The position numbers and the translations under genes are program-made. This document shows, in pieces, positions 8,271 to 18,400 of a DNA stretch of 50,859 bases (within the stretch, counting starts at the first letter, position 1; every line of letters begins with the position of its first letter). The notes under the pieces were generated by a model, which did not search any database, was not told where the DNA came from, and worked only from the letters and a program-made list of their open reading frames with translations. The stretch spans positions 495 to 51,353 of the forward strand of contig CADCTB010000159.1 in NCBI GenBank assembly GCA_902805665.1, given 5' to 3'. Source of the DNA: an uncultured Acidimicrobiales bacterium (GTDB lineage: Bacteria; Actinomycetota; Acidimicrobiia; Acidimicrobiales; AC-14).

Positions 8271-10300
8271 CCGAAGGCGATGGCGCGGTTCTCTCGGTCC
8301 GCGATCTGAGCGTCCGCTTCCCCACCGACGAAGGGCCGCTGCACGCCGTCGCCGGTGTGTCCTTCGACGTGTACCCACAGGAGCTGCTCGCCGTCGTCGG
8401 CGAGTCCGGCTCGGGCAAGACGGTCACCATGCTGGCGGCGCTCGGCCTTCTGCCGCCGACCGCTGCGGTGTCGGGGCGGGTGGTCTTCGACGGCCGCGAT
8501 GTCCTCAACCTGCCGGAGCGCGAACTCGAGACGCTGCGGGGCCGGAGGCTGGCGATCGTGTTCCAGGAGGCGCTGGCTTCCTTGAACCCGGTCCAGCGGG
8601 TCGGCGACCAGATCGCCGAGGCGATCACGACCCACGACCGCCACCGATCACGGTCCGCGGTGCGGGACCGCACTGTCGAGCTGATGGACCTGGTCGGGAT
8701 CTCCGACGCCGCGGCCCGTTCCCAGAGCTACCCCCATGCGCTTTCCGGGGGCATGCGGCAGCGGGTCGTCATCGCCATGGCCATGGCCAACGATCCCGAC
8801 GTGCTGATCGCCGACGAGCCCACCACCGCGCTGGACGTGACGATCCAGGCCCAGGTGCTGGACGTCCTACGGCGGGTCCAGGAGCGCACTCGGGCAGCCG
8901 TCGTCCTCGTGACCCACGACCTCGGCATCGTCGCCGGGCTGGCCGACAGGGTCGCCGTCATGTACGCCGGCCGGCTGGTCGAGACGGCAGCAGTGCGCGA
9001 CGTGTTCGCTGCCCCTTCCCACCCCTACACGCGCGGGCTGCTGGCGTCGTTGCCCAGGATCGACCGTGACCGGTCGACGACCCGCCTCGTCGGGATCGAC
9101 GGCAACCCCCCCTCGCTGACTGCCGTCCCGAGCGGGTGTGCGTTCCACCCCCGCTGCCCGATCGCCCGACTGCCTGCTCCGTGCGCGACCGAGGCGCCGA
9201 CTCTTCGCTCGGTCCCGTCCGGCGGTGAGGCGGCGTGTCACTTCGCCGGGGAGGCGGAGGCAGTCCCGGTCGTCCCGTCGGGGCCCGCGTCGAATCCCTC
9301 ACGCGCTCCGGGTGAGATCGTCCTGGATGTGAGGGACCTGGTCAAGCACTTCCCCGGCCGGCGGGGGACCGAGGTGCATGCCGTGTGCGGCGTGTCGTTC
9401 ACGCTTGCCCGGGGCGAGACGCTGGGGGTCGTCGGCGAGTCCGGCTGCGGCAAGACGACCACCGCTCGCCTCGTGCTCAACCTGGTCCCGTCCACGAGCG
9501 GTTCGGTGAACTACGCCGGCGAGGACGTTCTCGCCGCGAGGGGTGGACGGCTCCGGGCCCTCCGACGACAGATGCAGGTCGTGTTCCAGGACCCCTACGC
9601 CTCACTCAATCCGCGCCGATCGGTGGGCAGCATCATCGCTGCGCCCCTGCGGGTCCACGGCCTCTACCGGAACGGGGGGCGGGCGCGGGTCGAGGAGCTC
9701 CTCGAGCTAACCGGGCTCGAACCGGCCCACGCCAACCGGTTCCCTCACGAGTTCTCCGGCGGGCAGCGCCAGCGGATCAGCATCGCCCGGGCGCTGGCCC
9801 TCGAACCACAGCTGTTCGTGCTGGACGAGCCGGTGTCGGCGCTGGACGTCTCGGTACGGGCGGGCATCGTCAACCTGCTCGAGGACCTGCAGGACCGCCT
9901 CGGACTCGCCTACCTGTTCATCGCCCACGACCTCGCCGTCGTCGGGCAGATCTCCGACCGGATAGCGGTCATGTACCTCGGCAAGATCGTGGAGACGGGG
10001 ACTCGCGACGACGTGCTCACCCGGCCGTCCCACCCCTACACCCAGGCGTTGCTCTCCGCCGTCCCCATCCCCGATCCTGAACTCGAGGCGGCCCGCATCC
10101 GGATCGTCCTCGCGGGCGACCTGCCCAGTGCGACGTCGCCACCGTCAGGCTGCCGATTCCGGACCCGGTGCTGGAAGGCGCAGGACATCTGCGTCGCCGA
10201 GGCGCCCGCCCTCATCGACCGGGGCCAAGGCCACCCCGTCGCCTGCCACTTCGCAAGTGACGCCGATTCCCGGGATGTCTCAATGCCGGCATCGACGTGA
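8243..10300 (+). CDS. Fused double ATP-binding subunit of an oligopeptide-type ABC transporter (copy 1)
   Basis: About 685 residues holding two complete nucleotide-binding domains, equivalent to DppD plus DppF in one chain. Walker A motifs are GESGSGKT (about 53) and GESGCGKT (about 398). ABC signatures are LSGGM (about 167) and FSGGQ (about 504). Walker B motifs are DVLIADEP and LFVLDEP. Each half ends in the oligopeptide-transporter Cys-containing tail (CAFHPRC and CRFRTRC). I chose the GTG at 8243 because the paralogues at 27267 and 45689 start at the same place, 28 nt inside the binding-protein gene (MVLPG/MVLPD). No permease gene follows; the only pair is at 20876-22815. Confidence 0.92.
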   Translation: MVLPGGTLLAEGDGAVLSVRDLSVRFPTDEGPLHAVAGVSFDVYPQELLAVVGESGSGKTVTMLAALGLLPPTAAVSGRVVFDGRDVLNLPERELETLRGRRLAIVFQEALASLNPVQRVGDQIAEAITTHDRHRSRSAVRDRTVELMDLVGISDAAARSQSYPHALSGGMRQRVVIAMAMANDPDVLIADEPTTALDVTIQAQVLDVLRRVQERTRAAVVLVTHDLGIVAGLADRVAVMYAGRLVETAAVRDVFAAPSHPYTRGLLASLPRIDRDRSTTRLVGIDGNPPSLTAVPSGCAFHPRCPIARLPAPCATEAPTLRSVPSGGEAACHFAGEAEAVPVVPSGPASNPSRAPGEIVLDVRDLVKHFPGRRGTEVHAVCGVSFTLARGETLGVVGESGCGKTTTARLVLNLVPSTSGSVNYAGEDVLAARGGRLRALRRQMQVVFQDPYASLNPRRSVGSIIAAPLRVHGLYRNGGRARVEELLELTGLEPAHANRFPHEFSGGQRQRISIARALALEPQLFVLDEPVSALDVSVRAGIVNLLEDLQDRLGLAYLFIAHDLAVVGQISDRIAVMYLGKIVETGTRDDVLTRPSHPYTQALLSAVPIPDPELEAARIRIVLAGDLPSATSPPSGCRFRTRCWKAQDICVAEAPALIDRGQGHPVACHFASDADSRDVSMPAST

Positions 10301-10318
10301 CCGAGGCGAATCTTCATC

Positions 10319-10798
10319 TCAGTGGCAGCGGATGTTGCTCAACTCGGCGCGAACTTCGCCATCGGCGTGGATCGTGAGGTGCTCCGTAAGGAGCAAATGC
10401 AACACGGACCCTCCAGAGCTCTTGAACGTCATGGACGAGGTGAACGTCAGGATGCGGCTCCCGTCCACAAAGTCGACGTGGGTCTGGTGGGCTGCGAAGG
10501 TCCCTGTATAGGTGGGCAGCGAGGGGTCGAGCGGGTCCACCACGGTCTTCCCGTTGGCAACCTCTACGAAGTGGCGCACGTTGCCGTTGCTCGCCGTGTG
10601 AATGACGAGTGACCCGGTGTCGGTGATCACGGCTGGGCCGAGACAAGGCACGTCCACGGTGTACGGCTCCGTGGGCAGGTCGACGCGCAGGTTGTCCGTA
10701 AACGCGCGTGCGAAGCTCGGGGTCACCGGAAGCGTGAGAGCGCCCAGCAGGCACCCCGACGCCACCGCACATTGCAACGCCAGTCTTGTGGCCTTCAT
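10319..10798 (-). CDS. Small exported protein of unknown function
   Basis: 159 residues with a clear signal peptide (CAVASGCLLGALTLPVTPSFA), so a secreted product of about 130 residues. The mature part is beta-rich and polar, with two Cys (PCLG and a C-terminal RCH) that could pair. The ATG is preceded by AAGGAGC. It is the last gene of the FtsH operon, 51 nt after the 10850 gene, and ends 18 bp from the convergent ATPase gene. The second FtsH operon has no copy of it. I recognise no family. Confidence 0.75.
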   Translation of the reverse strand: MKATRLALQCAVASGCLLGALTLPVTPSFARAFTDNLRVDLPTEPYTVDVPCLGPAVITDTGSLVIHTASNGNVRHFVEVANGKTVVDPLDPSLPTYTGTFAAHQTHVDFVDGSRILTFTSSMTFKSSGGSVLHLLLTEHLTIHADGEVRAELSNIRCH

Positions 10799-10849
10799 CC
10801 TTTTGCTCCTTGTTCATTGGTTCGTTGTGACACGCCGAAGGGGGCGCCC

Positions 10850-11329
10850 TCATGCGACCCGTCGCCGGCGCCGAACTCGACCGTGGCGCTTCGTCCGCTC
10901 GGTCACGTCCGCTCCTTGCCGGAACGTCTGGTGGCTCGACGCCCCGGGTGTGCCGAACCAGCAGAGCCGACGCACGTCTCCCCCGACCTTGAGCTCTATG
11001 ACCTCCGCCCAGGCTTCGGCTCCGGGGTCGGAGCGCCGGACGATCACGAACGCGGCCCGGGCGTCCTGCTCGCTGGCGAAGGGGGACACGACGTGTGCCG
11101 CTCCTGGACGCTCGGAGCCGGCAACCAGCAGGTAGTGAGCGGAAGGGCCGATGACGTCCGTCGTCAACCCGAGGCGGGCACAGAAGTCGGAGACCTCCAG
11201 CCCGACCCCGTCGTCCTCGACCCTTCCTGCCGTCCACCGGACCAGGCGGACCATCCCCTGGCTCTTGACGTGCTCGATCCGTACGCCGTCCCGGGCGTCG
11301 CCGACGGTGATGCTGGCTGACCGTCCCAT
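10850..11329 (-). CDS. FtsH-companion protein of unknown family (copy 1)
   Basis: A 159-residue soluble protein with no signal peptide or membrane segment. It starts 2 nt after the ftsH-like stop, so it is surely co-translated. Segments such as [40 protein letters not shown] and RLCWFGTP are shared with the 163-residue copy beside the second FtsH. The C-terminus is very Arg-rich (RVRRRRRVA), suggesting contact with nucleic acid or anionic membrane; this is inference. The constant pairing suggests a substrate adaptor or regulator of the protease. Confidence 0.75.
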   Translation of the reverse strand: MGRSASITVGDARDGVRIEHVKSQGMVRLVRWTAGRVEDDGVGLEVSDFCARLGLTTDVIGPSAHYLLVAGSERPGAAHVVSPFASEQDARAAFVIVRRSDPGAEAWAEVIELKVGGDVRRLCWFGTPGASSHQTFRQGADVTERTKRHGRVRRRRRVA

Positions 11330-11331
11330 GG

Positions 11332-13188
11332 TCAGGATGCCACCAGGGTCATCGCCGGCCGCTCGGGCGGAACGACCGCAGCCAGGAACCGGTCGAGGAC
11401 CTCCCCTTCGAGGCTCTCGACTTCGATCAGAGCGGCGACCATGACCTCGATCACGGCGCGGTTCGCCAGCACGACGCCGGCGGCGCTCGCCCCAGCTTCG
11501 TCGACGATCTTGCGGGTCTCGGCGTCGAGCGCGGCCAGCGTCGTCTCGGACCAGGATCCGCCGGGGCCGTCGGACACATCGGGTAGCGCGAACGGCCCCA
11601 GGGCATCGCTCATGCCGAAGTCGGCCACCATCTGCCGAGCCAGGCGGACCGCCCGGGCGAGGTCGTCGTGCGCGCCGGTCGACGCCTCGCCGAGGAGCAG
11701 TTCTTCGGCCACTCGTCCGCCCAGCAGCGCACTGAGCCGGTGGACCAGCTCGCTGCGAGTGGCCAGGACCCGGTCGGCCTCGGGGACGGACAACGTGAAG
11801 CCACCGCCGCTGCCCCGGGCCAGGACGGAGACCTTCGTCACCCGTCCGCCGGCGGACAGCGCCGCACCCACCACGGCGTGGCCCGCCTCGTGCACCGCGA
11901 TGCGGCGCCGGTCGGCGACGGTCAGCACCCGGGTCCTGCGGCTGGGGCCCGCCACCGCCCGCTCGACGGCCTCCGAGAGGTGGGCAGGCCCGATGGCCGT
12001 CGAGCGATGGCGGGTGGCGAGAAGGGCTGCCTCATTGACCACGTTGGCCAGCTCGGCACCGGAGAAGCCCGCCGTCTGGCGGGCCAGGGCGTTCAGGTCG
12101 ACCTCGGCCGCCAGCGGCTTCGTGACGGTGTGCAGGCGCAGGATCGCCTCGCGGCCGGCCATGTCCGGAAGGTCGAGGGTGATCCTGCGATCGAAGCGTC
12201 CGGGACGCAAAAGGGCGGCGTCGAGGATGTCGGGACGGTTGGTGGCGGCCATGACGACGACGCCGGCTTCGGCCGAGAACCCGTCCATCTCGACCAGGAG
12301 CTGGTTGAGGGTCGCCTCCCGTTCGTCGGCGCCGCCGGCGGCGCCGGTGGACCGGGCCCGGCCCACGGCGTCGATCTCGTCGATGAACACGATGGCGGGC
12401 GCCGCAGCACGGGCATGGACGAACAGATCGCGGATGCGCGCGGCGCCCACTCCGACGTACATCTCGACGAAGTCCGAGCCGGAGATCGAGAAGAAGCCGA
12501 CGCCGGCCTCGCCGGCCACCGCCCGGGCCAGCCGGGTCTTGCCGCAGCCTGGCGGCCCGGAGAGCAGCACGCCCTTGGGCGCCGCCGCACCCATGGCCGC
12601 GAAGCGGGCGGGGTCACGCAGGTGCTCGGCGACCTCGGCCAGCTCCTCGACCGCTTCGTCGCAGCCGGCCAGGTCGGCGAAGCAGGTGGGCGTCTCCTCG
12701 CCGGCCCGGCGGACTGCGGCCCGTCCGAACGCGCTGGCCCCGCTCTTCGACACCAGGGTCACGAGCACGATGAGGTCGGCCAGGATCAGGATGGGAAGGA
12801 AGTTCGAGAGCGGCCCCACCAGCCGCTTGAAGGGCTGGGAGCTGACGTCGATCGGCACCTTCGCCGCCTCGAGCGCCCCGGTCAGGCGGGCGAAGAGCGA
12901 CTCGTGGCCGCCGGAGAAGTCCACCCAGTAGCGCCCGGTCGAGCCGTAGACGCCGACGATGCGGTCGTCGTCGGCCAGGATCGTGGCCGACCCCACCTGG
13001 CCGTTCTCCACCAGGCTCAGGAACTGGTCGATCCGCAGCTCCCGCCCCGCCGACACCGGCTTGGCCCAGTAGGCGATCACCAAGGCGTAGACGGCGATCA
13101 GGAAGGGAAGGGCGAGAGCCGACAGCAGGACTGCCTGCCGCCTCCCGGCCCCGCCGTCGGATGAGTCTCTTCTGGGCCTGCTGGACAT
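11332..13188 (-). CDS. FtsH-like membrane AAA+ zinc metalloprotease (copy 1)
   Basis: 618 residues in FtsH order. There is a transmembrane helix at 18-41, an external domain to about 125 and a second helix at 129-147. The AAA+ module follows with Walker A GPPGCGKT (211-218), pore motif YVGVG (Tyr rather than the usual Phe), Walker B IVFIDEID (266-273) and the second region of homology around 315-334. The protease domain carries HEAGH at 433-437 and a STGAHDDL segment offering the third zinc ligand. All catalytic features are present, so it should be active. It heads a three-gene operon driven by a four-core SARP-type box. It is probably an accessory paralogue, not the housekeeping FtsH. Confidence 0.92.
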   Translation of the reverse strand: MSSRPRRDSSDGGAGRRQAVLLSALALPFLIAVYALVIAYWAKPVSAGRELRIDQFLSLVENGQVGSATILADDDRIVGVYGSTGRYWVDFSGGHESLFARLTGALEAAKVPIDVSSQPFKRLVGPLSNFLPILILADLIVLVTLVSKSGASAFGRAAVRRAGEETPTCFADLAGCDEAVEELAEVAEHLRDPARFAAMGAAAPKGVLLSGPPGCGKTRLARAVAGEAGVGFFSISGSDFVEMYVGVGAARIRDLFVHARAAAPAIVFIDEIDAVGRARSTGAAGGADEREATLNQLLVEMDGFSAEAGVVVMAATNRPDILDAALLRPGRFDRRITLDLPDMAGREAILRLHTVTKPLAAEVDLNALARQTAGFSGAELANVVNEAALLATRHRSTAIGPAHLSEAVERAVAGPSRRTRVLTVADRRRIAVHEAGHAVVGAALSAGGRVTKVSVLARGSGGGFTLSVPEADRVLATRSELVHRLSALLGGRVAEELLLGEASTGAHDDLARAVRLARQMVADFGMSDALGPFALPDVSDGPGGSWSETTLAALDAETRKIVDEAGASAAGVVLANRAVIEVMVAALIEVESLEGEVLDRFLAAVVPPERPAMTLVAS

Positions 13189-13230
13189 GTCCTCACCTCT
13201 CGGATGGGTCGTTCGTGCCTGCCGCTGCTG

Positions 13231-13293
13231 AACCTACGAACCGGCCGTAGATCTGGCGTAGAGGCTCCGTGACCGGCTGTAGACGTTCTGTAG
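13231..13293 (-). promoter_or_regulatory. Double SARP-type box and -10 of FtsH operon 1
   Basis: On the minus strand, CTAC cores start at 13293, 13282, 13261 and 13250: two 11-bp pairs separated by 21 bp. TAGGTT (13236-13231) begins 14 nt after the last. The same double arrangement precedes FtsH operon 2. Confidence 0.8.
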
Positions 13294-13768
13294 ACGGGCC
13301 GGTGGCTCGATGCGAAGGAGCCATTTGGGGTGGGGTTGGGGCGCCTGCGCAGTGAGAAGCCGTTTGGCGAGCTGGGCTTCTCGGCTCCCAGGCTCCCCGA
13401 CCGGGCGGCCACGATCGCCGTCGGCCAAGCGAGTAATTTGAATTGCTCCGGCACAACCGGCCGGACCCGCACGAGGCGGGTGCCGCGCAAGTCATCGCAG
13501 GAGCCTTGATCGCGGCAACGAAGGGTTGTGGCCTTCGGAGCACGGATGTCGGAGCACATCCGCCCGGACGCAAGCTGGGGGGAGCTGGCCGTACCGAGAG
13601 CTCGTTGCCACCTTGTGCGCCCACCGCTCGGACTTCCGTTGGCGGATTAGGCGGGCGATGATCCATGGCCGACCCGGCGGCTGAAACCGGAGAGCGGCAA
13701 GCGCCCGCCCGGGGTTAACCGGCTTCACTGGTCGTAGCGCCGACGGGCGGAAGGCCTCACGCTGGCGC
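13294..13768. other. Non-coding stretch, nothing recognised
   Basis: About 475 bp between the FtsH promoter and the tRNA-containing repeat. Open frames here are short and show no protein-like pattern. I see no tRNA, hairpin terminator or relic of the surrounding gene families. Confidence 0.5.
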
Positions 13769-14003
13769 GATGCTGTCGCAGTGGGGTCAGAACGACTGCG
13801 TGGATTGGCTGTCGGAATTGAAGACGTGTCGACCCAATAGATGGCCGTGACCGTCCAGGGCGCTCCTGCCGCGCGAGAAGAGCCTGGGCGAGCCCTCGTC
13901 TGCGTGATTGCTCAGCCAAGCCACAGGCTGGTGCACGTCTTCGCTGCTGCAGCAGCGCTGCAGGGAACCGAGTGCGACCGCCAGCCGCTGCGGCCCTGCG
14001 AAA

Positions 14004-14030
14004 TCCGCTCAGAGTCCGCTCAGAGTCCGC
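14004..14030 (+). repeat. Tandem 11-bp repeat inside the att-like repeat
   Basis: TCCGCTCAGAG occurs at 14004 and 14015, followed by a partial TCCGC at 14026. The copy at 46401-46427 is identical. Related AGTCCGCA pairs at 14243-14260 occur only beside copy 1. Confidence 0.8.
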
Positions 14031-14133
14031 ATCGCATCGCTCAACAGCGCACTACAGTGCGCAACAAGGTGGAAGAAAAAGCGCTCCGACCTGCGGTTTT
14101 GTGGCGCACGTGCTGGTGGGGACATTGCCGACA

Positions 14134-14182
14134 TCTGCTTGCAAGCAGGGGGTCGTCGGTTCGAGTCCGATCGTCTCCACCC
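14134..14182 (+). other. 3' half of a tRNA-Ala(UGC) gene, non-functional
   Basis: Anticodon arm, variable loop, T-arm (GTCGG TTCGAGT CCGAT) and acceptor 3' strand plus ACC are present. There is no D-arm or 5' acceptor strand. One T is missing from the anticodon loop relative to the copy at 46531 (TTTGCAA). Integrated elements commonly leave such tRNA 3' ends. Confidence 0.7.
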
Positions 14183-14242
14183 ACAAAAGTCCTGCTCAGA
14201 GGCCATATTGAGCCCCATCTGCTCAGTTCACGCCGCTTGGTG

Positions 14243-14260
14243 AGTCCGCAATAGTCCGCA
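14243..14260 (+). repeat. AGTCCGCA pair on the right side of the tRNA core
   Basis: Two AGTCCGCA copies, 10 bp apart, share TCCGC with the tandem repeat on the left of the tRNA fragment. This side is absent from the 46-kb copy. Confidence 0.5.
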
Positions 14261-14427
14261 TTGGTGAACGTCGGAGTTCAGTTGAAAGTGAGCGCCTGCT
14301 TCCGGCAGAAAGCTCACAGCGTGCGGCGGTGGATCGACTCGCGATGTTCCGAGTGCGCTCTGCGTCAGGCCCTCATGGGCGAGCGCGTTTCGTAACGCAC
14401 TCGACTCGCACACGGCCTGACGGGCTT

Positions 14428-15078
14428 TCACGAGCGGATGCGGGCCCAGACCAGGACGAGCAGGGAGAGTAGGAGCACCACTGCACTAGCGGCGAAGGCC
14501 ACCGTGGCGCCTTGGTCGGCCTTGGAGCCAAGGGTGCCGAACCCGTAGGAGGTGAGGAGGAGGCCCCGGACGGTCTCACCCTCGAAGAGGGTCTGACGCT
14601 TGCCGGTGATTTCCGCGAGCTCGCGCTGGAGATCCCCAACCCCTGGGTCGTTCGCGGCCTGCGCCCGTGTTAGCCGTTCCCGCAACTCCGTCTGCACCGC
14701 CCGCATCTCCGAGTACGTCCTACCATCGGCCACCTTCTTGAGGTGGTTGCCGATGAAGTGGTTGGCGTAGCACTCGGCCTGCGCTCCGGTGGTCAGGGCT
14801 CGGCCGGCGTACCGCACGAGACACGGGGTATCCCTCTCGTCGGGGGTGAGCGTCTCCGCCGGCTTGAAGGTGATCCGCTGCTCCGCCATTTGCCTGGCCA
14901 CGTTCTGCTCGGCGAAGGACGCGTTGCTCCTCAGAACCGACCCGAGCCCGACGAGTGCGACCGCCACGGCGAGGCCGGAGACTCCCGCCATGAAGCGACG
15001 CGTGCTCCGAGTCTTGCCCGGTTCGGTGCCGATCGGGCCCGCGTTGGAGCGCTCCGCCGATTGGATGGTCAGGGACAT
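14428..15078 (-). CDS. Bitopic membrane-anchored protein of unknown function
   Basis: 216 residues from an ATG at 15078 with a good AGGAGAG site. A longer frame to 15285 would run through the promoter box and is rejected. There is an N-terminal cytoplasmic tail, a transmembrane helix (about 31-49), an external domain of about 130 residues with Cys in DTPCLVRYAG and QAECYANHF, a helical segment (VQTELRERLTRAQAAND) and a C-terminal helix (about 190-212). The outside domain between two helices could be a sensor, but no family is recognised. A triple SARP-type box drives it. It is divergent from the regulator at 15453. Confidence 0.75.
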   Translation of the reverse strand: MSLTIQSAERSNAGPIGTEPGKTRSTRRFMAGVSGLAVAVALVGLGSVLRSNASFAEQNVARQMAEQRITFKPAETLTPDERDTPCLVRYAGRALTTGAQAECYANHFIGNHLKKVADGRTYSEMRAVQTELRERLTRAQAANDPGVGDLQRELAEITGKRQTLFEGETVRGLLLTSYGFGTLGSKADQGATVAFAASAVVLLLSLLVLVWARIRS

Positions 15079-15223
15079 GTGAGTTCTCTCCTGTTGTCTG
15101 TTGGGATTGGAAGGAAGGCCGTTTCCCGGGAGGCGGTCGGCGACCCCGTCGCGTGCCGACCGGACGTGGCCTCTCTCGGACAGGCTGCGGAAGGGATGCG
15201 TCGTCCGTGCCGGGTCGATGTGG

Positions 15224-15266
15224 AACCTAAGGACCGAGGCGTAGGTGCGGTGTAGGCCTCGTGTAG
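15224..15266 (-). promoter_or_regulatory. SARP-type box and -10 of the 14428 gene
   Basis: Minus-strand CTAC cores start at 15266, 15255 and 15244 (11-bp pitch). TAGGTT (15229-15224) begins 15 nt after the last. The predicted leader is about 140 nt. Confidence 0.8.
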
Positions 15267-15415
15267 AAGCGCGCTGACAGACCACTTGGGCAGCAACACC
15301 TGGATTCCGGCCCGCCTCGGCGACCTGGCGGCCCAGTCCCCCGCCGTAAAGCGGCGAACTCGGCTCGCAGGAGGTGCGGGAGGCAGGGAGATGGACTCCA
15401 CTGACCAGCGAATGT

Positions 15416-15445
15416 GGCTATCGCTTGCCGTCGCAAGCGATAGCC
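15416..15445 (+). promoter_or_regulatory. Perfect 13-bp inverted repeat at the regulator 2 promoter
   Basis: GGCTATCGCTTGC and its exact complement GCAAGCGATAGCC flank a 4-nt CGTC spacer. A TAGCCT -10 (15441-15446) overlaps the right arm and the GTG start follows 7 nt later. It may be a repressor operator, since a hairpin upstream of +1 would not be in the mRNA. None of the other regulator genes has it. Confidence 0.65.
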
Positions 15446-15452
15446 TCGGCCC

Positions 15453-18400
15453 GTGGCCCTCCGGGTGACGGTGGCGGGTCGGGTTGGGGTCGAGGCCGGG
15501 GGCAACGCCGTGGCATTGACCGGCCTCGGCCGGCTCGGGCGTCTGACGCTCGCCTATTTGGTCTGCGAGCGCCACCGACCCGTCTCACGTGACGAGCTGG
15601 CTGACGCCTTGTGGGGCGAGGACCTTCCCCGGTCTTGGGAGCAGATGCTCCGCGCCTTGTCAGCGAAGATGCGGGTGATGCTGCGGGACGCCGGCCTTGA
15701 TCCGGCGCAGGCGCTCGTCACCGCGTTCGGCGCATACCAGCTGCACCTACCCGCCGATGCGGTCGTCGACGTGGAAGACGCCGCGGCCAACCGGGACGCG
15801 GCCCTCGCCGCTATGGCCGCCGGGGATGCCGGCCGGTCGGTCGAGCTGGCCGGGGCGGCGGCAGCGGTGGCCGCCCGCCAGTTCGCGCCCGGAGCGACCG
15901 GAACATGGGTCGAGCGACGCCAGGCCGAGCTACGCGAGCTCAACCTGAGCGCCCTCGAGATCGTTGCGCGTGGGGCGGCGGCCCTCGGTCGGACCGCTGA
16001 TGCGGTGGCGGCCGCCGAGGAGGCGATCGCCCTCGAGCCATTCCGGGAGTCGGCCTACCTAGCCCTCATCGGTGCCCACGCGAAAGCCGGCAACCGAGGC
16101 GAGGCCCTCCGGGCCTACGAGCGCTGCCGTCGTGTGCTGGCCGAGGAGCTGGGCGTCAACCCTTCGCCATCTACCGAGGTGGCATATCTGGAATTGCTGC
16201 AGGACCCCCCGCCCGTCGACGACCAGCCCGTCGCCCTGCCCTTCCCTGCTCCACTCGGTTCCGCCGCCGGTACCTCGCTGTGGGGCCGGGAGGCAGAGCT
16301 CGACCGCCTGGCGAAAGCGTTCGAGAGCGTCGCCACGGAAGGTCGCCAAGCCGTGCTCCTCGGCGGAGAGGCCGGCATGGGAAAGACCGCGCTGGTTGCG
16401 GCCGCCGCCCGCCAGGCCCACGCTCAGGGCGCTCGGATTCTCTACGGACGGTGCGACGAAGACCTGGAACTGCCCTACCAGCCCTTCGCCGAAGCTCTCT
16501 CCCACTTCGTCGCCCACGCCGACCTGCGTGAGCTCAGTGACCACGTGGACGCCCACGGAGGCGACCTCGCCCGACTTGCGCCGGATCTGACGAGACGCCT
16601 GCCGGATGTCCCACCGGCCCCCTCAACCGATCCGGAGGCCGACAGGTACCGGCTGTTCGACACGGTCGCCGCCCTGCTCGCCGACGCGTGCAAGCGGGCT
16701 CCGGTGGTTCTCGTGCTCGACGACCTGCACTGGGCGACGAGCGGCACGCTGCAGTTGCTCCGACATGTTCTCCGCTCGATGTCCTCCGCCCGTCTGCTCA
16801 TGCTCGCGACCTACCGCCACACCGAGGTCTCCGACGCCTTGGCCGACATGTTGGCCGACCTGCGCCGTGAATCCGGTGGGATGGATCGCCTTAAGCTCGA
16901 AGGACTCGACACCGAGGCCGTGACCGCCTTCATGGAGTCAGTACAGGGACTCGCCGACGAGGACGACGACGCTCGGGCCCAGGCCGAGGCCGTGCGTGTC
17001 CATACCGGCGGCAATCCCTTCTTCGTAGGGGAGCTGCTGCGCCACCTCGCGGAGACCGGCGCGACCTACCGCCGTCGTGGACCTTGGAGCTACTACGCCA
17101 GCGGGGACGAGGTGGACGTTCCCGCCGGTGTCGAGGAAGTCGTCGCTCGCCGGCTCCGCCGCCTGTCCGAGAAGGCGAACGATGCGGTCGTCTGGGCCTC
17201 GGTCATCGGCGTGGAGTTCGACCTACAGCTGCTGGAGCGGGTCGTCGAGGGCGGGGACCCGCTGGACGCGGTCGAGGAAGCGATCCGTGGGCACGTCGTC
17301 GTCGAGGTGAGCCCCAGTCACTACCGGTTCAGTCACGCCCTGGTTCGTGACACGGTTTACTCTCGCCTCACGGCCACACGTCGCGGCCGGTTGCACCGCC
17401 GTGTCGGCGAGACGCTCGAAGCGTCGCCCGGCGGCCGCGGCCGCATCGACGCTCTCGCCCACCACTTCGCCGCGGCAGCCACGGCTGGCTGCGCTGCCAA
17501 GGCGGCCGAGTACGCCCTGGCCGTAGCGCGACAGGCTATCGACGAGGCGGCGTGGGAGGAGGCCATCGCCGTGCTCGACCGCGGCATCGCCGCCCAGGAG
17601 TCCGCCGGCGACTCGGAGCCGGAACACCGCTGTGATCTCCTGCTCCTACTGGCCGAGACCTGGACTCGCTTCTTCAACCCCGCGAGGTCGGCCGCCGTCG
17701 CCGGCCAGGCGCTGGAGCTTGCTCGTCACGTGGGCTCCCCGGAGCGCCTCGGGGCCGCGACGTACTGGTACGTCCGGGGGACCCTCGGGACGCGAGGCCC
17801 CGACGCTCAGAAGGCCGCCGACGCCGCCGTACTGGTGGCCCGGGAGGTGTACGTCACGCTGGGAGATGACGCCCCGTCCTGGCGCGCCCGCCTCCTTGCC
17901 TATTGTCCCGAGCTCCGAGAGGGACGGGACCGGTTGACGACCCGCCGCGAGGCGCTCGCCCTCGCCCGGGAGTCCGGCGACATCAACGCCATCGGGGTAG
18001 CGCTGTCGACCATCGGCGGCACCCTTGGCCCACTCCGCATCCGTGAGGCCTTGGATGTCGCAGAGGAGATGGTCTCGGGCGCACCGCCCGGCGCATGGGA
18101 CGGCTGGCGTAACGGGATCGGCATCCGATGCAGAGTGCGCCTTACGTTGGGCGATCGGGACGGTTTCGAGGCCGATGTCTCAGCTTGCGACCGGTACGGC
18201 GCCGAGCGGCGCTTCTGGTTCTTCCGCTGGAATGCCCGCTACTACATGGCCACGCTCGCCTTGCTCGACGGTCGCTTCGGCGAGGTGGAAGCCCTCGCCG
18301 TCGCCGCGGCGCGGACCGCTCCCGAGGAGTTCGACATGGCCAGGGAGGTACTCGGGAGGCAACGCTTCCGGATTCGGTCGGAGGAGGGTGACGACGAGCA

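Larger units (their letters stand above)
13769..14194 (+). repeat. 426-bp direct repeat, copy 1 (attachment-site-like, ends in tRNA-Ala 3' half)
   Basis: This stretch matches 46166-46591 at equal length with scattered substitutions, in the same orientation. It contains 2.5 tandem copies of TCCGCTCAGAG (14004-14030), then a conserved block before a divergent 20-25 bp patch, then the 3' half of a tRNA-Ala gene. Two further AGTCCGCA copies lie just outside, at 14243 and 14253, on the other side of the tRNA core. A core flanked by arm-type repeats resembles a phage or ICE attachment site; no integrase gene is nearby. Confidence 0.75.

Noticed and set aside
14004-14030. CRISPR-like short repeats
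   Set aside because: The units are 11 bp, directly tandem without spacers, and no cas genes are present. The CTAC repeats are likewise promoter sites, not an array.
13841-14254. Open frames MAVTVQGA... shared by both 426-bp repeats (also 46238-46735)
   Set aside because: They run through the tRNA fragment, diverge in frame beyond the repeat and have no ribosome site. The peptides with GSSPIVST or SDSNRRPPACKQ are the familiar mistranslation of a tRNA 3' end.
15079-15285. The longer start of the 14428 gene
   Set aside because: It would translate the triple CTAC box and the -10. The ATG at 15078 has a proper ribosome site and a sensible N-terminus.
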